In this document: positions 11,201 through 21,736 of the stretch, one piece after another
How positions within the stretch are numbered: the first letter of the stretch is position 1
Layout: each line of letters opens with the position of its first letter
Assembly (NCBI GenBank): GCA_016802295.1
Contig: JAESIW010000194.1
Location: 62,001-126,000 of the forward strand
Origin: Brachionus rotundiformis
Lineage: Eukaryota > Rotifera > Eurotatoria > Ploima > Brachionidae
Length of the DNA stretch: 64,000 nt
Direction of reading: 5' to 3'
Notes under the pieces: generated by a model
What the model was told of the DNA's origin: nothing
Databases searched by the model: none
What the model saw: the letters and a program-made list of their open reading frames with translations, nothing else
Translations under genes and position numbers: made by a program

Positions 11201-13223
11201 AATTGGACACATTGGTTTTGTCAAGTTGGAGATACCATCAAAAAAATCGGCAAGTTTTGTGAAATTTGGTAAAACTGAACAGAGCAAACCATATAAAAAT
11301 CTGAAAATTTTTTTTCCAAAAAGCTAAAACTTGTCCAGTTAATGCAACTTTGTGTGTTTTACCATGTTGCATTAACAGGACAAGTTTTAGCTTTTTGGAA
11401 AAAAAATTTTCAGATTTTTATATGGTTTGTTCTGTTCAGTTTTACCAAATTTCACAAAACTTGCCCATCTTTCTAATAATATTTACGAAAAACAATTATA
11501 AATAATGTTTGATAATAAAAATATTAAAATTAAAAACTATTTAATTAACCATTTTAAAATTACTTAAACAATTTAAAAATTAAAGCTAAAATTTAATTAA
11601 AAGTCTAAAAAAGATCAATAAAAGAGAAAAAATAAGATGCTAATTACACTTATAATTCCGGGCAGATCGACCAAAACCATACGCTGTAACCCGGGACCTT
11701 TGACTGACAAAGATATAACTTCATTGCTGATTGTTTGATTATTCTTGACAGAATTTTTCATTCTTAGCTCAATCTCATTTCTCAATGCCACAAGCTTTAC
11801 CATAAACATAAACATAAACTATCCATTTAAAAAAATTAATTCTACAATACTTCTGACTCTTTGGTCAAATCGAACTCTCGCTTGCTGTCTTTAAATTGAG
11901 CTACATGGTACGGACCTTCGCTTAGCGTGACCTTAACCGGGCTTTTGGTCATCATTTCACCAGCTCCTCTGTTTAAAGCCCAAAATTAAAAGCTAACAAA
12001 AAACAAATGATTATAAACCTTGGAAATATTCTAGCTTGGGCAATCATCTCGAGCACTGAAGTCTTTCCAGCACTTTGGTCGCCAATCACCACCACCTTTT
12101 GAAAGCTTATTAATCACAGAAAAAAAGCAACCATATTTTACTCTTGGAAGATGGTCTTGGATGTTATAGGCAGAGTCGTACTCTGACAATTCATCAAGCA
12201 CTTCGCTGTACATGTCAATCAGTGATTTCTTTTCAAAAATTTTATCTTATCTAATTTTATATCTATTTTGATGTACCTTTATTTTTCTAATTTTGCCTCC
12301 CCTCAACTTTTCTCGCTGGAGTAAAAGTTGTTTTTTAAGTTCCTTATTTTCTTTTTCATATTTTTCCAGCTCTTTTTGATACTTAAGCTGAATATTCATC
12401 AATTCTTCTTGAAGTCTAGCAACTCGTTCTTTTTCAGTCATCGGCCTGGCACTGCCAGATCCGTTTGTATTACTCAAAAATGTATTTTTCACACTATTAT
12501 CTTTTATTTAACATAAAAATTTAACAATTCTTAATTTAAATAGAATTTAAATTACTTAAATTTTCGGACTGGTCAACAAGTGAACTATTTAGCCCTAAAA
12601 ATAGCAAGCCTAAAATAAATTTAAATGCCATAATTTAAGATTTGATCAACTAGCAGTGTAGAGCCACTACACTACTTTATTAAACAAGTGTAGTTACTTG
12701 AATAAAGATAAAATTTTGCTAAATAAAATCATTTTTACCTTCTTCGGTGTTTGACTTTAAATTTTCAAGATAATTAGTTGCCATGTTCCTAATGTCTGAG
12801 AATCGGCTCATAATTGTAGCCTTTTGGCAAAGTAAATCAAAGAGATAGATAAATAAATGGTAGGTTACCATTTGGGGTGAATTAATTGTGTTGTATGTGT
12901 CCCTCATTTTGGCATAAAACTCCTCATATTTGTCTTCTGGCAGAAATTCCTTCATCCAGCTCAGGTCTGGTAAATTATTCCTAAAATTTTCGTATTTCTA
13001 AATTAAACTTTAGGATGACTGAAAACAGGGTTGGAGAACGTGTTACATTGTGTATGGCCACCCCGCCACCGACAGCACTGCCCAAAAAAAGGTATCTCAG
13101 CTTCAGTATTCGGCCGAGAACAGGCAAAACTCCAAAGCTTCTTACCATCTGCTGATATGTTGCGTGCTTGCTCATTAGCAAACGCTTTTTGGCACTTTTT
13201 GCCAATAGTTTAGAATATACCAT
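8264..13223 (-). CDS. OPA1: OPA1, mitochondrial dynamin-like GTPase
   Basis: OPA1 fuses mitochondrial inner membranes and maintains cristae. The start is ATG 13223; the basic, Ser-poor presequence is followed by the conserved LGRILKLRYLFLGSAVGGG membrane anchor. Next come a coiled coil (12492-12290, ARLQEELMNIQLKYQKELE), then MYSEVLDELSEYDSAYN, the G1 P-loop GDQSAGKTS (about 12090-12061), a PRGAGEMMTKSPV switch I, DLPG (about 11660), a TKFD-type G4 (10290), the middle domain (TTRNLSMAVSECFWKMV, 9960), YMPAAQT (9570) and the C-terminal GED-like coiled coil. The last exon (about 8321-8264) encodes RQIQEKLEEFIQALNNEKN and a stop. At least a dozen exons are visible, mostly split by 45-60 bp introns. 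The intron around 10475-11640 is over 1 kb and carries repeats. The first intron boundary is uncertain. Confidence 0.92.
10849..10968 (+). repeat. Dispersed repeat in the OPA1 intron, also in the tubulin intron
   Basis: ATTATACTCTATTAAAATGG, then TTTACCAG.CCA.AC.GTTTTAATG, then a GAAATGAATCTATTAC block and GTGGTTTG.TCCATCT, occurs here and at 16634-16765 in the same orientation with few differences. It lies in the oversized intron of a minus-strand gene in both places, so it is a transposable repeat tolerated in introns. Confidence 0.75.
11249..11465. mobile_element. Foldback (palindromic) MITE in the OPA1 intron
   Basis: The left arm starts GGCAAGTTTTGTGAAATTTGG and the right arm is its inverted complement ending CCAAATTTCACAAAACTTGCC. 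The arms of about 100 bp match almost perfectly and are separated by only a short spacer near 11345-11365. The outer TTTTGTGAAATTTGGTA motif recurs near 16953 and 32590, so this is a family. The near-perfect arms imply recent insertion or strong arm homogenisation. Confidence 0.8.
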
Positions 13224-13557
13224 TTTTTAGATTCAATTGGCCTTTTCTTTTAAATAAGTCTAACTAGTTTCAAAATATGAATAATTTTTTGAAAAAATGA
13301 AATGTTACTTTTGAAAAATTATGTAAATTTTGAATTTAGTAGTGTCATTGTAAGACAAGATAAAATTTTGTTAAAAAATTTTCTTGAATTCAATTGATCA
13401 GTAAAATTAATCATTTATCAGAAATTGAAAAAGAAAGAATTTTATTATTTAATGTAAAATGTAAAAAAAAAACAATTAAATATAATAAAATAAATTTAAA
13501 CAATTAATAAAGATTTTTTTGTCTTATATGGTCTTCCTCTTTTGTCGTACATTTACC
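13224..13557. other. AT-rich upstream region of OPA1, nothing recognised
   Basis: Low-complexity AT-rich DNA immediately 5' of the OPA1 start; it should contain its promoter, but no definable motif stands out. Confidence 0.4.
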
Positions 13558-13594
13558 TTATTTCCAATCGACTGCCATATCATCTCCATTTTCA

Positions 13595-13740
13595 AGATGA
13601 GTCCGATTAATCTCATTTTGAGCATGAATCCCGGGAATATTTTGTAAATCAAAGAAATTTAAATTTTCTTTTTTTGAATCTGAGAATACATTTTGATGCA
13701 TCCCTGGATACATGCTGAAAATGAGATTAATCGGACTCTT
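13595..13740. repeat. Inverted repeat with ~36-bp arms
   Basis: AGTCCGATTAATCTCATTTT followed by GAGCATG (13595-13632) is mirrored by CATGCTGAAAATGAGATTAA and TCGGACTCT (13703-13740). About 70 bp lie between. It is probably an end-to-end fragment of a decayed palindromic element. Confidence 0.65.
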
Positions 13741-13799
13741 CTTTACCGTAAATTTCAAAATGCCCTCATCATCATCCTTAGCAAGCGTTCAACGTCTGT

Positions 13800-13986
13800 T
13801 TAAAAATGCCAAAAATATTAAAATTGCCAAAGCTCACAAATTTCTGAATTTTTCAGACTCATAATATTGGTGGTACAATCGATGTACCAATTGTTACATT
13901 CAAGGAAAATGTTTTGTTCCTTCTGAACTTGAGCTTTGGCATTTTTGATATTTTGTTTTAGTTTTTTGTTCCAAATTTCACAATGC
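13800..13986. mobile_element. Truncated copy of the palindromic MITE at 53780-54069
   Basis: The AAATGCCAAA...TTGCCAAAGCTCA left part, the TGTACCAATTGTTACATTCA centre and the right end (CTTGAGCTTTGGCATTTTTG, then CAAATTTCACAATGCC) match the intact 290-bp element at 53780. The outer left arm is missing or degraded. Confidence 0.65.
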
Positions 13987-13989
13987 CCA

Positions 13990-14640
13990 GACTCTTCACC
14001 AGTTAAATCTTTCTAGAGTGTCGATGCAAATATATTGATTTATTCTTTCGGTGTGGAGCAACAGCCCACTCCTTCGTAAGACATGCATCCTCATATGCCG
14101 ATTGAGCCTTCGCACTTCTGTACTCTTGGGACACAAGAGATTTTTCATTTTTGTATCGTTTGACAAAGTCTCTAGATTTCGTATCTAGGATTTCAAAGTT
14201 CGACTCGTCGCTAAAAATAACTTTAGCCCAATCTTTGTCTGTCCAATTATGTCTTTCTTTACACCATTTGTACCGTCTTGTTCTATCGCTGACAGTTAGA
14301 AGCTGCTTTTTTATCGCGGAATAAGACTCAATACCTTTCTTTGCAAGAACTCTCTCCTTATTTTATGTTCTTTGAATTTTGAATTAAAATCTGCTGCGAT
14401 TTGTCTATAGCTTGTTGTAGGATTTTTTGGGACTAATCTAAAAATATACGATACATCACGGTTAGATAGTTTTGGACGTCTCCCACAGTATGCATAGTTG
14501 TTCACCCTAGAAGTCGCTTTAAAATTCCGCTTTGTTGTATTTACACATTTTTGTAAAACTCCAACTAACTTAGCTATTTCTCTTTCAGTCTTTGTCCAAT
14601 CTTTCAAAAAACCTAAAATTTTTCATCCTTTTTGGTCGGT
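13990..14640 (-). pseudogene. Tc1/mariner transposase remnant
   Basis: The minus strand encodes a Tc1-type helix-turn-helix N-terminus (DWTKTEREIAKLVGVLQK; CGRRPKLSNRDVSYIFRLV; 14607-14311) and, in another frame further on, the start of the catalytic domain (KWCKERHNWTDKDWAKVIFS, then DESNFEI, the first D of the DDE/D triad, about 14270-14180). Frames are interrupted and the C-terminus is missing. It is a dead DNA transposon. Confidence 0.75.
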
Positions 14641-15059
14641 GACTTTTTTTTGACCCACTTTTCTCTATTTTTCGCAAATTTTTGGTAGCTTTTTTTTGAT
14701 GAGATCAAGTAATAAGCTAATTGTCTCAATTTATGTCTAGTATGGTCTCAAATTAAAGATAATCTAGCCTTTTAGCATATTTGGTAAAAAAAAAATCAAT
14801 CAATTAATCGGATATCTGATTTTTATTTTGATCAAAAAGATTGATTCTAACTTTTTGTGCCGAACTTTTTTTTTACAAAAGATAGTTACATATTTTTGAA
14901 GTTAATTTATAAAGGGACTTTTTTTTTGAAGCTTTAGTGTGATAATTATTTCAAAAGGAGAAAGAATGAGCTTTAATTAGATACATAATTCAAGCATTAA
15001 AAATTTAAATTTAACGATAATTTTAATTGAAAAAAATAATTTTTTTAAATTTTACAGTT

Positions 15060-15092
15060 TGATTCTAACTTTTTGTGACATACTGTATCAAA
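15060..15092 (-). repeat. Tc1/mariner-type terminal repeat
   Basis: GATTCTAACTTTTTGTGACA followed by TACTGTA reads, on the minus strand, as TACAGTATGTCACAAAAAG..., the classic Tc1-like terminus. The GATTCTAACTTTTTGTG core recurs at 14831. It lies upstream of the remnant transposase, as expected for its 5' end. Confidence 0.65.
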
Positions 15093-15204
15093 GACCGAAA
15101 ATTCAATTTAGCGTCTGAGTGAGCGATAATAGACCGATGTTAGTCATTTTAAACACAACAAAAAGGTTTTGTGAAGTTCAGTACAAAACAGAACAAAGTG
15201 TAAA

Positions 15205-15452
15205 AAAATTAACTTTTTTTCTAAAGGTTTAAACCTAATTTTGTGAATGCAGAATGGTGCAACATTCAAAGTTGCATCAACTGTAAAAGTCTGCAAATGA
15301 TGTGCAAAATCTCTGCAAAATGCACTACTCTCGATTATATTGAAATTTAATTTCTGCAAAATTAGCAGACATAGATATTTGATACAACTTGAATGTTTCA
15401 CTATGTTGCATCTACAGAATTAGGTTTAAACTTTTAGAAAAAAAGTTTTTCA
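15205..15452. mobile_element. Palindromic MITE downstream of the beta-like tubulin
   Basis: AACTTTTTTTCTAAAGGTTT, then AAACCTAATT and a GTTGCATC block, are mirrored by GTTGCATCTACAGAATTAGG, TTTAAAC and TTTTAGAAAAAAAGTTTTT. Arms are about 75-110 bp with mismatches. The central part contains TCTGCAAA-type steps shared with other palindromes in the window (19874-20185). Confidence 0.65.
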
Positions 15453-15532
15453 ATTTTTTTACATTTTTTTCAAATTAAAATACAAATTTCGATAGAAAAT
15501 ATTTATTTTTTAATTAAAATAGCTAGAAATGA

Positions 15533-17768
15533 TTATGAAATTAAGCAACATTTGCTCGAATTGACAAATGTAGGATTGGATGGCTGATTATCTATGTTGT
15601 TATTCAGATTTTCATTTGTGACTTTTTCCAAAGTATTAACCACTGTCTCTGTGTCATATTCACTTTTTAATGTATGAACTTCTTCCAAACATTTGGCTAA
15701 TTCACTTTCTTCCATTCCCTCAATAATATATCTCATAAAGAACGCTCTCATTTGGTAAGATTGGCCAGTGTTAACCACCAACCTGTCCATAAGTTCGCTC
15801 ACTGATTTAGTATTGATCACATTTATCAGAGAATTTTGACTTTCACTCGATTCACAGGCACCACATATCTTATTTCCACTGATCCATCTTAAACTTGAAT
15901 TCAGCTCATTTAAATTGACTTGTTGATGCAGACTTCCATGAAAAATGGACGCTGCTCCAAACACTTTCAAGTCTTCTTTGACAGAAAGAAGTGACTCTAT
16001 TGGACCTGACTTGATATCTTGATAAAATTTCTCAGACTCTCTCAGTACATTCATACTTGGGACGAAAAAATGGAGCCGAGAGCCTACAGCAAGTTTCTCA
16101 CAGATATTTACCAAATCAATTCTTGTCTTGCTATTTGAAAGTCGTTGACATCCAGATAAACCAAGCATCGTTTTAGATATCAAGTCATTTGTGTGATCTA
16201 TATTAACCACTTTAATGTTCAGCCTATTACGGCATGTTCTCCGCAGCGCCTGGTTGTCAAATAAAAAACAACCATTGCTATTTTCAATTAAGCTTTTAAA
16301 GGACAAAACAGAGTTGTAATAGTCCACCACAGTTCCATTTTGAATTGGTGAAGGAACCACATTGTATGTGTTAATTACACTCTTTGGATAAAGGTTCCTA
16401 ATACGCTCCAACAGCAAAGAACTTTAGTATAAGCAAATTAAGAAATGCTTTTAGACATTTTTGGTTTGGTAAAATTACCATTGCTGAAAGAAAACTAATA
16501 CACAAACATTTAAATTATACCCTGTATTTTTAAAATTAAATCGCTTTTCCGATTTCTAATAAATCATCATAATTTTTCTATTATTTTAGCAAAATTAAGC
16601 TTATAAGATTTTTTTTTAATAATTAATTTATCCTATTATACTCTATTATACTCTATTAAAATGGTTTACCAGGCCAGACTGTTTTAATGGTCAGAAATGA
16701 ATCTATTACTTAAATGATGGTAACATAAGTCGGTGGTTTGGTCCATCTCTGACATCTTAACCCTACCGTTTGGTTATGTTTTTTGGTTTATCGACCAAAT
16801 AATTCGCTAGAAATACTAACTTTTAACAAAAGATATTTAGAAACTCTAAATAATTTTATTTTTTGATCAATTTTTTAATAATTTGATGCTTAAATAGATA
16901 TTCTAATAGTCATTATTGAATTTTTAACTTAATTTAATTATTTATTTACTGGCCTTGTGAAATTTGGTACATCACAACAGAACAAACCGATAAAAAATCT
17001 AACAACTTTTTGAAAAAAAGTTAAAAGCTGGTCCTGGTCCATGGCAAGTTGGATCAATAGTTAAAGTCAACATTTTAATGGTCAACATTGAACTCGAAAC
17101 TTAATTTTAATGATTCGCCAAACTATTGGAAAATATTTCAGACTAATAATTTGATAAAATCTTTGGTAATAGGAAAACATAATTTAAAGGGGACTTTTCT
17201 AAGTGATATCAAAAAAATCTGATTTTTTTAAATCTACTGATTACAAAACCAAAATATCGATTAATTAATTCTTGAAACTTACCCAAGGCCTGACCCAGTG
17301 CCACTACCAATTGCATTTATGAATTGAAACATGGGCGCATCACTAGACTCGGCTTCCTTTCTAATAGTTTCCATCACTCATTCCACAAAATCTGAATCCA
17401 GTCCAAACCGCCCTGCAGCCCAGAGCCCACCAGTTCCCTTATTTTCATTTAAAATATTTGACTTGTTGAACAATTTTGATAGATGACTTTGCCGTATTTC
17501 ATCTAGCACACTTGCCTCTGAATCAATTAGTATTGCTCTTGGAACATATTTCTTATCTACTTTATTAAACACCATATCTATATTTTCCAAATATTTCTCT
17601 TCCCCTTGACTATTACCAGTGTATAAACCATTTTGGTCAATTTTATGCTCATCTATCAAAAAGAATTTAAATTTTTTTCACAATTTTATTTTCTTTTTCA
17701 CTTATTAATCTATTCCAATAGTTAAATCCAATTTGATTTCCACATTGGCCAATTTGTATCTGAATCAT
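15533..17768 (-). CDS. Divergent beta-like tubulin with C-terminal CaaX box; in-frame TGA
   Basis: Three exons, 17768-17702, 17652-17283 and 16421-15533, join in phase to 441 codons. Tubulin signatures are MIQIQIGQCGNQIG (T1 loop), EHKIDQNGLYTGNS and KYVPRAILIDSE, a T3-like GTGGLWAAG, T4 GSGTGSG, VVPSP, and a GSRLHFFVPSM turn; these are closest to beta-tubulin. It is far more divergent than ordinary beta-tubulin. Two oddities stand out. Codon 115 (17377-17375) is an in-frame TGA, where beta-tubulins have S in the VDSVLD region, with coding continuing on both sides. The C-terminus is not an acidic tail but SSKCCLIS-stop, a textbook CaaX prenylation motif with an extra adjacent Cys. The gene may be a recent pseudogene, or the TGA may be a sequence error. 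The second intron is about 860 bp with repeats. Confidence 0.75.
16634..16765 (+). repeat. Second copy of the dispersed intronic repeat
   Basis: Matches 10849-10968 in the OPA1 intron. Just beyond it, 16950-17090 has GTGAAATTTGGTA and ACAGAACAAACC steps related to the OPA1-intron hairpin family, so several small elements have accumulated in this one intron. Confidence 0.7.
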
Positions 17769-17884
17769 GCTAATATAGATAAAAAATATAAAAACTATTT
17801 TTCAAAATTAATTGAACTCAAGCCTATTAAAGCTTGTCAAATTTTTAAAAATAATTTCTAATTAAAAAGTTTTTATTAAGTATC

Positions 17885-19223
17885 TTAAAAGTCATTAGCC
17901 GAATATGTTGTGTAGTCTTCTACCAAATATCCAATTTCATCTACTGATTCTCTTACAGAAGATTCATTGTCTGAATATTTTGACATAAAATTTTCACTAT
18001 TGATAAAACTATCTGATTTTTTCTTAAGTGAAGAAAATACATTTGAAATCATGGTAGAATTTATGAGACCTAGAATCGAGTTTTGACCATTGGATATTTT
18101 TTTGGTCGACCGGACTGATTCATTATTGAGACAAACTCTAAATTTAGCTGGTGAAAAAGTAGCAAAATTTAAGCTTTTGCCCAATTTGGCGATTGAGTCA
18201 TCAATTTCAGCCAAGTCAAAGCTGTTTCCTTGATAGCTCAAATAGCTTGCCAAGTGATTGTAGGGCTGATTTTTCAGGTCGCCACAGTAAATGAATTGGT
18301 TTTGGCTAGAGAAGAGACTATTGGTCAAGCTAGCCGTGTCTTGGTTGATGGTCTTGAGTCTTTGGCGACTAGCAATTGGAGCAAATGCAGGAATAATGTG
18401 GTTCAAGCGAGAAAAAGGCACCAGATTGTTGACCATGTCCTTTAAGCCTCCATTTATGGAGCCCTTGTATCTCATTGGCAGGGTCAGTGACTCCAACAAA
18501 TACGCAGACAGGTCACACACATCATCAAACGAAGGGTTTTTGATATCAAGATTTTGGTTGCAAATTTGGCTAAGTTTGCCAGAATCAAGACAAATTGACA
18601 AGTCAGTGTTGGCATTTAAGGCATAATGTGTGGCCAGTAATGAATTAAGAGCATGTTCTCCATCTAGAGAAGGGCTCGAGTGATCAGGATAGAGCCGAAA
18701 GTCCAGCTTGACTGTTTTGTCATAATCGGAAAGCAACTCTAAAAGACAAGAGCCAAGTCCGGAGGCATTAAATCCAGTCAAACTTCTAGTTATGATAAAA
18801 CCTTCCAAACATGAACATTTCTCTGTTTCTTTCCTCAGTTTTTCTCGCAATTCGGTGACCAAATTTTTATTCCCATAAGATTCATAAAACTAAATAAATT
18901 ATTTTTTCTATTTTTTAAATTTTTTATCAATTATTAGATAATTACAGAGTTTGCTTTTGGGCAAAAAATCTGATTACTCTCTCTTTGGAGAAGCTTTTTG
19001 TGAGTCAAAAAAAGAGCTCTTGGTGAAAATGAGCCGTCGTTGGACTCTTCGAAGAAGACTTCAGGTTTGGAATTTTGGTATTCGGATGCCAGTGATGACC
19101 AAAAAGTATTTCCTATTTCGTTACCTGAGCCGGAAATATGGAAAGAAATTATTTCTCTTAAGAAATTTTAAAATTAAGATAGAAATAAAATTTTATTTTT
19201 TAATACCTTTTATTAGAAAACAT
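17885..19223 (-). CDS. Divergent alpha-like tubulin with degenerate GTP-binding loops
   Basis: Three exons, 19223-19207 (MFSNK), 19156-18946 and 18889-17885, join in phase to about 410 residues. The fold is recognisable: REIISFHISGSGNEIGNTFW at the N-terminus, EKCSCLEGFIITRS, CNQNLDI with the ribose-contact Asn, KGSINGGLKDMVNNLVPFSR (T7 region), HIIPAFAPIAS, and AKFRVCLNN matching alpha GFKVGIN. Nucleotide-contact loops are eroded: T1 GQ.G reads SGSG, T4 GGGTGSG reads LTGFNASG, the T3 NN(W/Y)A.G motif is not found, and VVEPYN reads LDGEHALN. The acidic residue at the alpha E254 position is kept as D. There is no EEY tail; it ends YTTYSANDF. It lies about 120 bp upstream of the beta-like tubulin on the same strand. 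No stop interrupts it. The assignment to alpha is tentative. Confidence 0.72.
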
Positions 19224-19873
19224 TCAGAATTCTTAAAGTTTGAATAACTTTTGAGAAAGAAAACGACCTTTAAATACTCTCAAAGCAGCCAAGGAACCAA
19301 TATTTTTTCATTCACCATGGAAATAGGATGTTTGGTAAAAATGGATTATTTTTTATTGACGTCTATTCATTCAAATTATGTCAGTTGATGATTTGATTTT
19401 AAAGTTATTTTAAAGTTCATTTAGAGGTAATTCTCTGTGCCACTAAATCAATGAATTACCTTTTGGGATCTGTTTGTTTATTAGTTGCCATAACTTATTT
19501 TCAAATAAGCAAAAATAAATTGTTTTAATAATTGATTTTTTTCTAATAGAAATTAAGTTAAATTTTAAAGCAAGCCTTATTAATAATAATTTAATTTTAT
19601 TCAAATTTTGTCATAAGTTCTACAAAGTACGTCATCATTTTTAACCATTAAAAACAAAAATACCTTGACAAACATAACACTACACTTTTGATTAGATCTC
19701 ATGGTGTAGCTTACAAAGTAGCATGTTTTACAACATTCTGACATAAGTTTACGAAATTCAATACTTTATTTTTTAAAAAAATCTAGACAAAATTCTGAAC
19801 AAATCTTTGGTTTTACTATTTTACTTTATTGTTTTATTATTCTTGAAAAATCTCTTCAAATCTTGTGATTTTA
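19224..19873. other. AT-rich intergenic DNA upstream of the alpha-like tubulin
   Basis: Should include the promoter of the tubulin pair. I see no gene. Confidence 0.4.
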
Positions 19874-20185
19874 GAGACTGTGAAGTTCTTTTCAATTCGA
19901 TCGTTTCAATTCAGAAAAATTTGAATAGTTTTTTTACTATAAGGAATAATTTAGTTCTGTAAACTGCTTAGTGTTTAAGCAGCTTTGCTTAATACGAAAA
20001 TATATGTCTGCAAAGTAACTGCAAAATGCATAAAATTGCAGAGTATTTTGCAGACTTATTTTACTGAATTAAGTAAATTTGCTTATAATTTAACATTTTG
20101 TAGAACTAAATTATCTCTTTTATTAAATAGTTATTCAAGTTTTTCTGAATTGAAATGATCGAATTGAAACCAACTTCACAACCCC
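19874..20185. mobile_element. Palindromic MULE-type MITE, 312 bp, with 9-bp TSD
   Basis: Arms begin GAGACTGTGAAGTTCTTTTC and end with the inverted GGTTTCAATTCGAT...GTTGTGAAG...GGGG. It is flanked by GTGATTTTA (19865-19873) and ATGATTTTA (20186-20194), a 9-bp target duplication with one mismatch. The same family, inverted, sits at 37786-38141. A 9-bp duplication is typical of Mutator-like transposition, and a MULE is present in this window. Confidence 0.8.
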
Positions 20186-20485
20186 ATGATTTTAACAAAT
20201 TTGTATATTAATATTCAATCGATATTTTTTTTCTAAATAAAAAAAATAATTTTTGTTCTAATTTAACTCAGTAATTAACTTAGATTTTGTGGTGTTCTAC
20301 GTTTATAAGTCAGTTAACAAATGAAAGGTTTTATTTTTAAGAGATTCTTTATTTTAAAAAATTATGAAAACGGCCGTTCTTAAATTAGAATAAAAAGATT
20401 AGGCCGAAGTAAATAAAATTGTTCATTCCGTCTAAAAGAAAAGTGTACAAAATGTGGTTCGAATCATATATAAAATTGAATTAAT

Positions 20486-20592
20486 ATTGTGGTTGACTAA
20501 CGCATGCGAATAAAAATGTAAATACTGAAATAGCAAACATAGCTGGTTGGTTGCAGCAATATCTGCGTATGCGCGTTAGTCAGTCACAATAA
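20486..20592. mobile_element. Small TIR element (~107 bp)
   Basis: ATTGTGGTTGACTAACGCATGCG at the left is mirrored by CGTATGCGCGTTAGTCAGTCACAAT at the right. The core has no coding potential. An outer weaker pair (GATTTTGTGGTGTT near 20284 and AACACC-like ACACCACAGATTTTA near 20632) suggests it is nested in, or part of, a larger decayed element. Confidence 0.6.
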
Positions 20593-20649
20593 AAAGAAAC
20601 TGATTGAATCAGATGGTGTTGTCTTTGTCAAGACACCACAGATTTTACC

Positions 20650-21736
20650 TTGGAATACTATAGATCAAGGCACTAGTCCAACGTTTAGGAGGCTTATTTG
20701 TTTGAATAAAATCGACTATCTGAGTAATAAGTGAAATATCTATGATTAGCGCCGAAATACCCCTCTAAGAAATGACGAACCAAATAAGTAATTTCTGCTC
20801 AAATTGCTGGTGCTGCACCAATGTTGCTTATGTAAAATATATCATTTCCATTGATTTTACCATGACTGAAAGTGAAACAGGATTCATCGTCTAAAATCAA
20901 GGAAATATTTGGATTTTTTGAATAAAAATTTCTTCATTTAACTCTAACGACTTTTATTTGCCTTTTTTCTAGGTGTTATTTGAAGCTTATTCAACAATTT
21001 GAGACCATTTGCTGGCTTATATCAAACTTTTTAGCTGCTTGACGCTGAATGATGTTGTCTTTGTGATTTTTAGCTTGTCAAGTTTTACTTTAGTCATTTT
21101 TTTGGTGTTTCACACGATTCTTGCTTCCTTTCTAGTGAGAAATATTCACTACCTTTTAAAATTAGGTATTTTTTCTGCCATAAAATGCCTCACAGTGATT
21201 AAAATTAAGATAGAATTTATTTAAATTAAGCTAATTCTTTCGAAGTGATTTATTTTCGTTCGTTAAAAATCAAATTCAATAATTTTTTTAATCGTTTACT
21301 AATATGATAAATAAGCTATTTTTTTCTAAAAAATTAACAATTAAAAAATTTTTTAAATAAAAAAAAATAATTTTTTTAAATAATAAACATATTAAATTAT
21401 CTTAAATTTTTTTTTATCTTATTAGCTCTTTTGTAAAACAGTTTTTTAGGGCCATAATTTTGACCGGCTAATTGGACCGGGTTGGTCTATTTTTTAAGAT
21501 TTCATAATCTATCGATTTTTTTTCATTTAAAACCTGATTAGTAAAGAAATTTATTTTTGAAAAAAAAAACTCACCAAATACTTATTAAAGATAAATGACC
21601 AGAACAATTTAAAAATTTTTTATTTAATAAAAAATTAAAAATGAATTAAAATCTTTTTTCTTCCTAGAATAAATTACTCAAAAATCATTAAATTATTATC
21701 TATATATATTTACAAAATATTTATATTTATAACATA
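20650..21736. other. AT-rich intergenic stretch, nothing recognised
   Basis: About 1.1 kb between the MITEs and the PAP2 gene. A 71-codon plus-strand frame at 21009-21224 is hydrophobic but has no family resemblance and no exon context. Confidence 0.4.

Noticed and set aside
17375..17377. TGA as a selenocysteine codon in the beta-like tubulin
   Set aside because: The matching position in tubulins is Ser, and I see no SECIS-like hairpin; nonsense change or error is simpler.
18291..18626. Plus-strand frames across the alpha-like tubulin
   Set aside because: Antisense shadows; the minus strand carries the tubulin motifs.
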